From Amycolatopsis pithecellobii (GTDB lineage: Bacteria > Actinomycetota > Actinomycetes > Mycobacteriales > Pseudonocardiaceae): DNA of 64,000 bases. Below the pieces are notes generated by a model that made no database searches, was not told the origin of the DNA, and saw only the letters and a program-made list of their open reading frames with translations. The stretch is from positions 1 to 64,000 of the forward strand of contig NZ_WMBA01000012.1 in assembly GCF_009707865.1 (NCBI RefSeq), written 5' to 3'. The position numbers were made by a program, and so were the translations under genes. Positions 45,090-53,201 of this stretch are shown in pieces; position 1 is the stretch's first letter, and each line of letters opens with the position of its first letter.

Positions 45090-45887
45090 TTAACGGTTCC
45101 GCCAGCTGGGCACGCGTTTCTCGGCGAAGGCGCGTGGTCCCTCGGCGGCATCCCACGTTTTCGCGAGCGCCGCGCCTTCCGCGGCCGACAACTCCCACCG
45201 CGCGCTTTCCGCGGCGATGGCGCCGTCGACGATGCCCAGCGCGACGCGCTTGCTGGTTTGTACCGCCAGCGGTGCGTTCTCGCTGATCTGCTCGGCGAGC
45301 GCGAGTGCGGCCGGCAGGACGTCCGGTTGCGCAACGACGCGGTTGATGAGGTTCAGTTCCAGCGCGCGAGCCGCGGTGATGGGCGCGCCCGTCAGGATCA
45401 GCTCCATGGCGATCTTGCGCGGTAGCTGGTCCACCAACCGGAACAGCCCGCCGGCGCCCGCGGCGACGCCACGCCTGACCTCGGGCAACCCGAAGGTCGC
45501 GGTGTCCGCCGCCACGATGAGATCACTGGCGAGGCAGATCTCGGTTCCGCCGCCGAGGGCCGGCCCGTTGACCGCGGCGATGGTCGGCTTGCTGATGTGA
45601 TGGCGCACGTACCCGGCGAAACCCCAGGCCGCGCGGTGCGGTTCGGCCGGCTTGAGCGACTCGCCGCGCGCGATGGCCTTGAGATCGGCACCGGAGCAGA
45701 AAGCTTTGTCCCCGGCTCCGGTGAGCACGACCGCCCGGATCTCCGGGTCGTGCTCGGCGAGTTCGAGCGCGTCACCGACGCCGAGAGTGACGGCGAGGTT
45801 GACCGCGTTGCGCACCTGCGGACGGTTCAACGTGATGAGCAGAACATGACCGTGCCGGCGCACCTGTACCACATTCTCCTGGTGCAA
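45090..45887 (-). CDS. Enoyl-CoA hydratase/isomerase (crotonase family)
   Basis: 265 residues from TTG 45887, six nt after AGGGGAG; GTG 45872 is a possible alternative. Crotonase features are LLITLNRPQVRNAVN, oxyanion loop GAGDKAFCSGADLK, and VNGPALGGGTEICLASDLI for the second loop. The first catalytic Glu position (GGGTE) is kept, and PEVRRGVAAGAGGLFRL covers the second, where hydratases have Glu. It probably hydrates or isomerises an enoyl-CoA. Single gene, terminator-flanked downstream. Confidence 0.85.
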   Translation of the reverse strand: MHQENVVQVRRHGHVLLITLNRPQVRNAVNLAVTLGVGDALELAEHDPEIRAVVLTGAGDKAFCSGADLKAIARGESLKPAEPHRAAWGFAGYVRHHISKPTIAAVNGPALGGGTEICLASDLIVAADTATFGLPEVRRGVAAGAGGLFRLVDQLPRKIAMELILTGAPITAARALELNLINRVVAQPDVLPAALALAEQISENAPLAVQTSKRVALGIVDGAIAAESARWELSAAEGAALAKTWDAAEGPRAFAEKRVPSWRNR

Positions 45888-46042
45888 AGAAAACTCCCCT
45901 GTGACGGAAAAAAGCACTCGGGCGCGCCATTCTAACCGTTGATATTCGACGTGGGGAATTTTGGGCAGAACGTGCTGGCCGAAACGTTCCGAAATGACGG
46001 CGAATATTTGCCGGCGCCGGATCTGTGGGTACAAGAAGAGAC

Positions 46043-46849
46043 GTGGCTGACCTCGGTGCGATCCTCGCTGATCTGACTGTCGAAACACAGGAGCTGGACG
46101 ACATCGTCGCCAATCTGTCCGAAGTGGACTGGAAAAGACCGACCCCGGCCGACGGCTGGACCATCGCCCATCAGATCGGTCATCTGTCTTGGACCGACCG
46201 GCAACTCGTGACGTCACTCACCGAGCCGGAAAAATGGCCGGCCGAAGTCGAGAAACTGCGTCGCGAAGGTGACGATTATCTCGATCGTGCAGCAGCCGAG
46301 GAAGCGGCGAAATCGCCGGGCGTTTTGCTGGAAGAATGGCGCGCCCACCGCGGCGCGGCCGCTTCCGCGCTCGCCGCGGTGCCGCCGGGGGAGAAGGTGC
46401 ACTGGTACGGCCCGTCGATGAGCGTCGCGTCGATGGCGACCTCACGGCTGATGGAGGCGTGGGCACACGGCCAGGACGTCTTCGACACACTCGGCCTGCG
46501 GCGCGAGCCGACCCGGCGGCTGTGGCACATCGCGCGGCTGGGGGCCCGCAGCCGCGACTTCGCGTTCAAGCTGCACTCGCGTATCCCGCCGGTCGAAGAG
46601 TTCCGGATCGAGTTGGTCGCGCCGGACAGATCGATGTGGACCTTCGGGCCGGAAGACGCCCCGCAGCGGCTGACGGGCAAGGCGACGGACTTCTGCTTGC
46701 TCGTCACCCAGCGCCGCCACCGCAGCGACACCGAACTCGTCGCGACCGGCAGGGATGTCGAGGAGTGGCTGCGAATCGCGCAAGCGTATGCGGGCCCGCT
46801 CGGCCACGGCCGGGAGCCGAAGGGGAAGCCGCAGAAAAGCCGCCGTTAG
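46043..46849 (+). CDS. TIGR03084 family protein (DinB/maleylpyruvate-isomerase-like fold)
   Basis: 268 residues from GTG 46043 (MADLGAILADL), preferred over GTG 46025 because family members begin at this point. The N-terminal four-helix metal-binding domain has DGWTIAHQIGHLSWTD, with His as putative ligand, and MEAWAHGQDVFDTLG for the second His cluster. A C-terminal SCP2-like or wyosine-type domain follows. Relatives include mycothiol-dependent maleylpyruvate isomerase; function of this subgroup is not established. Its stop codon overlaps the stop of the convergent amidohydrolase (TTAG). Confidence 0.8.
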   Translation: MADLGAILADLTVETQELDDIVANLSEVDWKRPTPADGWTIAHQIGHLSWTDRQLVTSLTEPEKWPAEVEKLRREGDDYLDRAAAEEAAKSPGVLLEEWRAHRGAAASALAAVPPGEKVHWYGPSMSVASMATSRLMEAWAHGQDVFDTLGLRREPTRRLWHIARLGARSRDFAFKLHSRIPPVEEFRIELVAPDRSMWTFGPEDAPQRLTGKATDFCLLVTQRRHRSDTELVATGRDVEEWLRIAQAYAGPLGHGREPKGKPQKSRR

Positions 46850-49728
46850 CCCGAAAACGGGGCCAGCAGGTCCTCGACGGTGTGCGCCACGCCGCCGATG
46901 ATGACCTGGTGTACTGCGGCGGCGGCGTTGATGTCGGTGAGCGGGTCGCCGGTGACGAAGGTCAGGTCGGCCAGTGCGCCGGGCACGATGCGGCCGAGCT
47001 GGTGCTCCATGCCGAGTGCGCGGGCCGCGTTCACGGTCGCCGTCCGCAGGGCCTCGTACGGCGTGAAACCGTAGCGCACCATGGCACGCAGGTTGCCGTG
47101 CAAGGAAATGGCCAGGTCGTCCAGTGGCGCGTCGGTCCCGGCGATGACGAACCCGCCGTCTCGGTGGATCCGTAGCACCATATCGACATTCGCGGCGAGG
47201 ATCTCCCGGACCGCGGCCGCGGGGGCGAGCGTCGCCTCGTCGGCCTTGGCGAGCAGCCGTTCGTACTCCCACGCCGGAAACAGCGCCCTGGTCCGCGGAT
47301 CGTCCACCAGCGAACGGTCTTCGGCGAACCGGGCGATGGCGCGATACAGCGTCGGCGTGATCGACATGCCCGAGGTGACGAACAGTGTGACCACATCAGC
47401 GTAGGCACGGCCGAGTCGGCTGGTCGTGTGGGAATAGCCCAGCCGGTTCGCGGAACCCGTGTGCTCCATACCGTCCATACCCACCCGCGCGGCCGGGTAG
47501 AGGTAGTGCGACGCCAGCGGCAGGCCGGCCTGATGAGCCTGCCGCACCAGTTCGCGCTGACGGTCCACCGGCAGTCGCACATAGGTCTTGACCAGTTCGT
47601 AGCCGAGGGCGCGGGCCCGGTCCATTTCGTCGTCCAGCTGCGCCGCGGACCGGGTCGGGCGCATGAAGTTGTAGTACACGCGCGAACCGTCGATGGGCTC
47701 TCCCGTGGCGAAATAGCGCGGCCCGATCCGCCGCCCGCTGGCGATCGCCTCGCGGTTTTCGACCATCTGGTACGCGGGATCGCCCGGGGATCGGGTACTG
47801 GTGATCCCGTACGCCAGCCACGTCCGGCCCTGCCGGTCACCCCATTGCCGCCCGCGCAGGAACCAGTGGTTGTGCGTGTCGATGAGGCCCGGGATGACGG
47901 TCAGCCCCGAAGCGTCCACAGTGGACCGTCCAGGCCGGTGTGGCAGCACGGCTTCGATGCGATCCCCGTCGAGCACGATGTCCACGTCACGGCGCAACGC
48001 GGTGGCTTCCCCGTCCCACACCGCACCGGCGTGGATGACCGCCGCGCCGGTCGCCCTTGCCGGGCGCCAGTGCAGCTCCACCGGGATCGTCCGCGGCTCG
48101 CCGCCCGCGACCGGCACGGCCCGCAGCCGGCCGTTGTTCAAGTACAGCAACCGATCCCGGCCCAGCCAGGACGGTGAGTCGGTGACCTCCGAGGTGACCT
48201 GCCGCGCGTCGCCGACCGGGCGCCCGGCGGCGTCGACGTCGCTCACCCACGCCCTCGACTCGACGACGAACGCCAGCATCCGCCCGTCCGGCGACCACAC
48301 CGGCCCGTCGTCGCCCCGGGTGGCGATGGACCGCCCTGGCACCGGTTCGTGATAGGTCAGCCCGCCGGTGCCCGGGTCCACGATCAGGATCTGGTTGGTG
48401 CCTTCCCGGAAACGCTTCGAAAACGGCTTCACGGCGGCCAGCGCGAGCAGCCGCCCGTCCGGTGACCAGCTCACCCGGCCCGGCAGGAACAGCGCCGGCG
48501 TCACCTGGCGCACGGCACCCGTTTCGACGTCGGCCACCCGGACGGCGCCGTCGTGATCGGTGTAGGCGATGCGGCTGCCGTCCGGGGACCAGCGCGGCGC
48601 CAGCTGCGCGCCCGGCGCGTCGGTCAGCCGCCGGTCCGCACCGGTGCCCAGTTCGTGTACCCACAGTTCGGTTTTCCCGGCTCGGTCACTGGTATAGACC
48701 ATCGCGGTGCCGTCGGGGGAGAAATCGGGGTCCGACGCGAAGTAGCCGTCGTCCACCACCTTCACCGGCTTGCCGCCCGACGCCGGCAGCGACCACAAAG
48801 CGTTGAGCGCGCGGAACGCGATCCGGGTGCCGTCGGATGCGGCGACCGGGCCGGCGATTCCCCGCACCGGCCGCGGCTCGTCCGAGCCCAGGTCGGGCGC
48901 GGCGCGCGGGTACTCCCGGCGGGTCACGACAGGCACCTCGGCTTGGAACGGGATCGACCGGCCGGCACCGGCCGGTGTCCGGCGGCGGATCCGGCCGTCC
49001 GCGGTGTAGACCAGATCGCCGTCCGGCAGCCAGGAAACGGAAAACCCGAAGACATCCTCGCCGCTGGTGAGCACCGTCTTGCCGAGGACGAGTTCCGTGC
49101 GCGCGCCAGTGAGTCTCGTGTACGTGAGGTCCATGCCATCCGTGGTGAAGGCCGGGCCCAGCACGATGCTGCCGGGCACGGGTTCGACCTGGCGAACGAT
49201 CTTCCCGGTGGCGATATCGATGACGTCGATGGCCGTGTCGTCGACGACGTAGGCGATCCGCGTGCCGTCCGGCGACCAGGCCGGCGCGGCTTCCTCCTGC
49301 GGCGACCGGGTGACCGCGCGGATGTCACCACTGGCCGCCTCGTAGCTGAACAACCCGTAGCTACCGGTGCCACCCCGATCCGAAGCGAACGCGATCTGCT
49401 TGCCATCCGGCGAGAATTTCGGCTCACGGTGATCGAACGGCCCGGTGGTGAGCTGCCGCAACCCGGTGCCGTCACGGTCGATCAGCCACAGGTGGTAGTG
49501 GCCGTCCCGATAGGACTGGAACACCAGCTGCCGCCCGTCGGGAGACCAGTGCGGCTGGGTGGCGTCCTGCAGGTCGCCGGTGAGCCGTCGCGCCGTGCCG
49601 CCGGTGATCGGCAGCACCCAGAGCGCGGTCAGCAGGTCCATGGCCAGCCACTGGCCGTCGGCCGATACCGTCACGGCGAAGTTGGTGCCTTCGGTGATGC
49701 GGACCTGCTCGGTCGCGGTGACTGGCAA
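46846..49728 (-). CDS. Beta-propeller (TolB/PD40) amidohydrolase fusion
   Basis: 960 residues. Residues about 1-560 form repeated WD40-like/PD40 blades, each with W/FSPDG: HWSPDGRQLVF, KFSPDGKQIAF, AWSPDGTRIAY, DFSPDGTAMVY, RWSPDGSRIAY, SWSPDGRLLAL and VWSPDGRMLAF. Residues about 570-960 are an imidazolonepropionase-type amidohydrolase with metal motif GLIDTHNHW (near 617), SHYLYPA, GMEHTG and the last Asp in IAGTDAPLDD. No signal peptide is apparent although relatives are often exported. Known architecture; substrate unknown, possibly cyclic dipeptide or lactam. Confidence 0.88.
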   Translation of the reverse strand: MPVTATEQVRITEGTNFAVTVSADGQWLAMDLLTALWVLPITGGTARRLTGDLQDATQPHWSPDGRQLVFQSYRDGHYHLWLIDRDGTGLRQLTTGPFDHREPKFSPDGKQIAFASDRGGTGSYGLFSYEAASGDIRAVTRSPQEEAAPAWSPDGTRIAYVVDDTAIDVIDIATGKIVRQVEPVPGSIVLGPAFTTDGMDLTYTRLTGARTELVLGKTVLTSGEDVFGFSVSWLPDGDLVYTADGRIRRRTPAGAGRSIPFQAEVPVVTRREYPRAAPDLGSDEPRPVRGIAGPVAASDGTRIAFRALNALWSLPASGGKPVKVVDDGYFASDPDFSPDGTAMVYTSDRAGKTELWVHELGTGADRRLTDAPGAQLAPRWSPDGSRIAYTDHDGAVRVADVETGAVRQVTPALFLPGRVSWSPDGRLLALAAVKPFSKRFREGTNQILIVDPGTGGLTYHEPVPGRSIATRGDDGPVWSPDGRMLAFVVESRAWVSDVDAAGRPVGDARQVTSEVTDSPSWLGRDRLLYLNNGRLRAVPVAGGEPRTIPVELHWRPARATGAAVIHAGAVWDGEATALRRDVDIVLDGDRIEAVLPHRPGRSTVDASGLTVIPGLIDTHNHWFLRGRQWGDRQGRTWLAYGITSTRSPGDPAYQMVENREAIASGRRIGPRYFATGEPIDGSRVYYNFMRPTRSAAQLDDEMDRARALGYELVKTYVRLPVDRQRELVRQAHQAGLPLASHYLYPAARVGMDGMEHTGSANRLGYSHTTSRLGRAYADVVTLFVTSGMSITPTLYRAIARFAEDRSLVDDPRTRALFPAWEYERLLAKADEATLAPAAAVREILAANVDMVLRIHRDGGFVIAGTDAPLDDLAISLHGNLRAMVRYGFTPYEALRTATVNAARALGMEHQLGRIVPGALADLTFVTGDPLTDINAAAAVHQVIIGGVAHTVEDLLAPFSG

Positions 49729-49811
49729 GCCGCTCTCCCGAAAATCGTTGTGGCCGTGCGAAACGCCACCCTACTTGTAATGACACCGAGGTCTGCCGCG
49801 ACCGGATATTC

Positions 49812-50450
49812 GTGACCTCGGTAACCACAGCCTTGCCCGGTGAGCCGGCGCCGATCCCGGTCGACGCCGCGCGATGGAAATCCTTGGTGCCCCTCGGAAT
49901 GTGGCCGCACGGCTTCGCGTCGTCGGGGCTGGTGTGGCGGCGTGACGTGTTCGCCGTGGCCGAGCGTTGGCGCGCGGGGCAGATCCCGGCCACGCACCTT
50001 GCCGTCGCGGCTCTGGCGTGGGGATACGGTATCCGCGGCTACGGACCGTATCGCACGGCGCGGATTTTGCGGCACGAGCGGGCGGCCCGGCACCTGGACG
50101 AGGCGCTGACCGGACTGCGTACAACGCCAGAGGCGGCAGTCGAGGGTTACCGGGCTTTCCTGACCACCGCGAAACTTCCCGGGCTCGGGCCCGCGTTCTT
50201 CACGAAGATCCTGTATTTCGCCGGTTACCGCCGCGGACAGGGCGAGGTGCAACCACTGATCCTCGACAGCGTGGTCGCATCGAGACTGCCCGAGGAAGCC
50301 GGCGCCGCCCGGCGATACAGCTGGGGCTGGCGGGCCGGCACCTGGCGGGACTACCTGGTCTGGGCCGCAGAGCAGGCCGGGCGTGCGGAGTTCGCCGGTG
50401 AGCCCGACCAGGTGGAGATGGCGCTGTTCACCGGCACCTGGACGGCCTGA
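49812..50450 (+). CDS. OGG-fold (HhH) DNA glycosylase-like protein
   Basis: 212 residues from GTG 49812, no obvious ribosome site. A helix-hairpin-helix-like segment LPGLGPAFFTKILYFAGY near residue 120 and LILDSVVASRLPEEAG nearby match proteins annotated as OGG fold. The Lys in FFTKIL and Asp in LILDSVV would correspond to the catalytic Lys/Asp of 8-oxoguanine glycosylases. The N-terminal domain is shorter than in true OGG1. Repair of oxidised DNA is inferred. The 182 nt after it, up to 50632, hold only a weak CCGGTGG...CCACCGG repeat. Confidence 0.6.
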   Translation: MTSVTTALPGEPAPIPVDAARWKSLVPLGMWPHGFASSGLVWRRDVFAVAERWRAGQIPATHLAVAALAWGYGIRGYGPYRTARILRHERAARHLDEALTGLRTTPEAAVEGYRAFLTTAKLPGLGPAFFTKILYFAGYRRGQGEVQPLILDSVVASRLPEEAGAARRYSWGWRAGTWRDYLVWAAEQAGRAEFAGEPDQVEMALFTGTWTA

Positions 50451-50632
50451 TTCACTGCGCTGTCAACGGTTTACAACCAGCGCGGGCTTTCCGGCACACA
50501 AGAAGAACCACGGCGCGAACGTGAAGGCGGTGGCGACCGTGGCCGCGATACGGTGCCGAGCCCGATGAGGACTCGCCGGTGGAACCACACCCAGGACAAA
50601 CGGTCCACCACCGGGGCCCTATACCCCGCGGG

Positions 50633-50917
50633 TCACTTTTCGGTGTACAGGGTGACGACCGGCGCGGCGGTCAGCTGCGGCCCGAGCCAGCCCAGGAACT
50701 TCTTCCCGATGTCGGAGGACACGGCCGCGTCGACGGCTTCCTTGCTGTCCCACCCGACGACGCCCGCGAAGTTTCCCGGCGCCTCGGTGGAGTGCAGCAA
50801 CCGTACGCCGTGGCAGCCCGGCTGGCTGAAGTATTCCTTGCTGGCGTCGTGCCACGCCGCGGGAAACTGGTCCGCCTTGGCGGGATCGATGGACAGCTGG
50901 ACGATTTCGGTGATCAT
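50633..50917 (-). CDS. Small antibiotic-biosynthesis-monooxygenase-like protein (dimeric ferredoxin-like fold)
   Basis: 94 residues from ATG 50917 (CGAGGA upstream). MITEIVQLSIDPAKADQFPAA opens a ferredoxin-like ABM fold; GCHGVRLLHSTEAPGNFAGVV and WDSKEAVDAAV are typical. Such proteins act as small oxygenases, isomerases or heme-degrading enzymes, or only bind intermediates. It follows the SDR gene by 29 nt and is probably co-transcribed with it. Confidence 0.75.
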   Translation of the reverse strand: MITEIVQLSIDPAKADQFPAAWHDASKEYFSQPGCHGVRLLHSTEAPGNFAGVVGWDSKEAVDAAVSSDIGKKFLGWLGPQLTAAPVVTLYTEK

Positions 50918-50946
50918 GTCCTCGGGTCTCCGGTCTGAAAGGGGTT

Positions 50947-51777
50947 TCACTTCATCACGTTGGCGCCGCCGGCGACGGGCAAGGTGATGCCCGAAACCAT
51001 GCGGGATTCGTCGGAACACAACCACAGCACGGCATTGCTCTGGTCTTCGACCTCGGTGAAGGGGCCGGGCAGCAGCTGCATCCCCTCCATCACGTCGAGC
51101 ATGCCCTGCTCGGTCGGGTTGTCCGGGTTGAACAGCTTGTACTGCGCCGGAAAGTTGACCATCTTGGTGTTGACAGTGCCCGGGTTCAGTGCGTTGACCC
51201 TGATCCCGTACGGCCCGACTTCATTGGCCAGCGAGCGCATCAGGCCGACCACGGCATGTTTCGCGGCGACGTAATGGCCGATGTTCGGGTTTCCTTCGAG
51301 GCCGGCCATCGACGAGGTGAGCACGATGCTGCCGCTGCGCCGTTCCAGCATGTGCGGGACCGCGTATTTGATGGTCAGCCAGACGCCCTTGGCGTCGACG
51401 GCCATGGTCTCGTCGAAGCGTTGCTCGGAAATCTCCCACAGCGGGCCGCCGGGGGAGAAGATGCCCGCGTTGGCGACCACGAAGTCGATCCGGCCGAGTT
51501 CGGAGATGGTGGTGGAGACGAAGTCCTCCACCTCCGCGGCGACGGTGACGTCGGCTTTGACCGCCACGCAGCGCCGGCCCAGCTCCTCCACCAGTTTCTT
51601 GGTCTCGGCCAGATCGTCCTCGTCCGGCATGTCGTACAGGACGCTGTCGAACGGCCGGCACGCGTCGCATACGGCGATATCGGCGCCGGCCCTGGCCAGC
51701 GTCAGCGCGTGGGAACGGCCCTGACCACGGGCACCGCCGGTGATGAGCGCGACGCGTCCGGACAGGTCGGTGGCCAT
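50947..51777 (-). CDS. Mycofactocin-type short-chain dehydrogenase
   Basis: 276 residues. Glycine motif TGGARGQGRSHA and the insertion DACRPFDSVLYDMPDEDDLAET identify the subgroup that keeps its nicotinamide bound and passes electrons to mycofactocin. Catalytic Ser in LTSSMAGLEG, and Tyr/Lys in GHYVAAKHAV are present; the C-terminal SGITLPVAGG is normal. It oxidises an alcohol. Its ATG overlaps the stop of an 11-codon frame (TGATG) and has no ribosome site of its own. Confidence 0.88.
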   Translation of the reverse strand: MATDLSGRVALITGGARGQGRSHALTLARAGADIAVCDACRPFDSVLYDMPDEDDLAETKKLVEELGRRCVAVKADVTVAAEVEDFVSTTISELGRIDFVVANAGIFSPGGPLWEISEQRFDETMAVDAKGVWLTIKYAVPHMLERRSGSIVLTSSMAGLEGNPNIGHYVAAKHAVVGLMRSLANEVGPYGIRVNALNPGTVNTKMVNFPAQYKLFNPDNPTEQGMLDVMEGMQLLPGPFTEVEDQSNAVLWLCSDESRMVSGITLPVAGGANVMK

Positions 51778-51812
51778 CAGATCAGGCCGGTTTCGTTGAA
51801 CTGTGTGGTCAT
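51777..51812 (-). CDS. 11-residue upstream ORF (leader or gene remnant)
   Basis: MTTQFNETGLI, ATG 51812, preceded by GACGAGGAC. Its TGA overlaps the ATG of the SDR gene, which lacks its own ribosome site, so ribosomes finishing this peptide would start the SDR. It may be a coupling leader or the N-terminal remnant of a deleted gene. Confidence 0.45.
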   Translation of the reverse strand: MTTQFNETGLI

Positions 51813-51890
51813 GTCCTCGTCCACCTGCCGTTTCGTCGTTGGTTCGGCTCGGTTCCCGGATACCCCGGCGTTCACATAACTGTATGCACT

Positions 51891-51988
51891 GGATCGGCCT
51901 TGAAGCAAGAAGCTGGGGTAACTCCTGGGGCAGAGGCTGGTTACTGCATACACTTTACTTGACGCTCCGACGTGGCGCGGGTTACGGT
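51891..51988. promoter_or_regulatory. Divergent promoter with mirrored TGTATGCA sites
   Basis: TGTATGCA (51891-51898) and its exact reverse complement TGCATACA (51945-51952) are each preceded by ACTG- or AC-type context (AACTGTATGCACT, TTACTGCATACACT). A plus-strand promoter TTGACG (51959-51964) / TACGGT (51983-51988), 18-bp spacing, follows the second site. Control of both the SDR and the transport operons by one dimeric regulator is inferred. Confidence 0.5.
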
Positions 51989-52030
51989 CTTTGCGGTTGT
52001 TTCCACCTGGGGACCAGGGAGTGACGAGCA

Positions 52031-52084
52031 ATGACGATCGTTGTGTCCCAGCGGCACCGACGCGATCCGCGCGGGAGGGCCTAG
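52031..52084 (+). CDS. 17-residue upstream ORF, possible leader peptide
   Basis: MTIVVSQRHRRDPRGRA, with GGGAG 10 nt before its ATG and a TAG stop 2 nt before the next gene's ATG. Arg-rich. It may be a leader peptide or chance. Confidence 0.3.
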   Translation: MTIVVSQRHRRDPRGRA

Positions 52085-52086
52085 CC

Positions 52087-52461
52087 ATGGGCGAGCACTG
52101 GACGCGGGAGTTCTACCGCAAGGGCGATTCCTTCGACGTCGACGCAGCTACCGCGTCGTTCACGCCGGATGTCCGGCTGACCTTCGGCAACAACCCCACG
52201 GTGGAAGGCATCGAGGCCGTCCGCGAGGCGTATGCCGCCAGTGGTAACGCTTTCAAGAGCGTGCGGCACCATATCGATGAGGTCTGGGACCCGAAGCCCG
52301 GCGTCACCATCGTCGAGGCGCATGCGGACTATGTCCGCCACGACGACGAAAAGCTCACGCTGCCGGTGATGATGGTCATCCGCCATCACGGTGGCGGCGA
52401 AAAGATCTACGACTACCGCGTCTACATGGATATCGCGCCCGTTTTCGGTGACGCGCGATGA
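52087..52461 (+). CDS. NTF2/SnoaL-like small protein
   Basis: 124 residues from ATG 52087, GGGAGGG upstream. A cone-shaped NTF2-like fold: TREFYRKGDSFDVDAATASF, TFGNNPTVEGIEAVREAYAA and EAHADYVRHDDEKLTLPVMM. Such proteins act as cyclases, isomerases or small hydratases; no catalytic Asp/His pair can be assigned with certainty. First gene of the importer operon; it overlaps livF by ATGA. Confidence 0.78.
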   Translation: MGEHWTREFYRKGDSFDVDAATASFTPDVRLTFGNNPTVEGIEAVREAYAASGNAFKSVRHHIDEVWDPKPGVTIVEAHADYVRHDDEKLTLPVMMVIRHHGGGEKIYDYRVYMDIAPVFGDAR

Positions 52462-53165
52462 CCGCGCCCGTGCTGGAAGTCGCCGGCCTGTGCGCCGGCT
52501 ACGGCTCACTCACCGCCGTTTCCGGGGTATCGCTGTGCGTGGCGCCGGGCGAGGTCGTCGCCCTGTTCGGGCCCAACGGCGCGGGTAAGACCTCGACACT
52601 GCTGGCCACGGTCGGCGTGCTGCCGCGCAACGCGGGCCGGGTGCACTGGAACGGCGTACCCGCACCGAAGTCCTTGCACACCTTCACCCGTGCCGGTCTC
52701 GCCTTCGTGCCGGAGCAGCGTTCGACGATTTCTTCGTTGTCGGTACTCGATAATCTCCGTCTCGGGCGGGGAACGGTCGAACTGGCGCTGGAGTACTTCC
52801 CCGAGCTCGCCGATCACCTGCACCGGCCGGCCGGACTTCTTTCCGGTGGCCAGCAACAGATCCTGATGCTGGCCCGAGCACTGGCGGGGCGGCCCCGCAT
52901 CCTGCTGGTGGACGAGTTGTCGATGGGGCTGGCTCCCCTTGTCGTGGAACGACTTCTCGGCGTGGTCCGGCGCGCCGCAGAAGAGGACGGCCTCGGGGTG
53001 CTGCTCGTGGAGCAGCAGATGCGCCGCGCGCTGTCCGTGGCCGACCGGTGGTATCTGCTCAGCCACGGGAAGGTCGCCGCGCAAGGCGACGCCCACGAAT
53101 CGGGCGGTGCGGTACTGGAAGAGGCGTACCTGGAAAGCATGGGCATCACGCAGAGCGTGGCCTGA
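52458..53165 (+). CDS. livF: Branched-chain amino acid type ABC ATPase, LivF
   Basis: 235 residues. Walker A GPNGAGKTS, Q-loop region FVPEQRSTISSLSVLDNL, signature LSGGQQQILMLARAL, Walker B LLVDELSMGL, where the usual Pro is Leu-Ser, and H-loop replaced by LLVEQQM, as normal for LivF. Works with the LivG domain of the fused transporter 36 nt downstream. Confidence 0.9.
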   Translation: MTAPVLEVAGLCAGYGSLTAVSGVSLCVAPGEVVALFGPNGAGKTSTLLATVGVLPRNAGRVHWNGVPAPKSLHTFTRAGLAFVPEQRSTISSLSVLDNLRLGRGTVELALEYFPELADHLHRPAGLLSGGQQQILMLARALAGRPRILLVDELSMGLAPLVVERLLGVVRRAAEEDGLGVLLVEQQMRRALSVADRWYLLSHGKVAAQGDAHESGGAVLEEAYLESMGITQSVA

Positions 53166-53201
53166 CATCCCGTTGCCACAGCACACAAGTGAGGGACAAC
53201 G

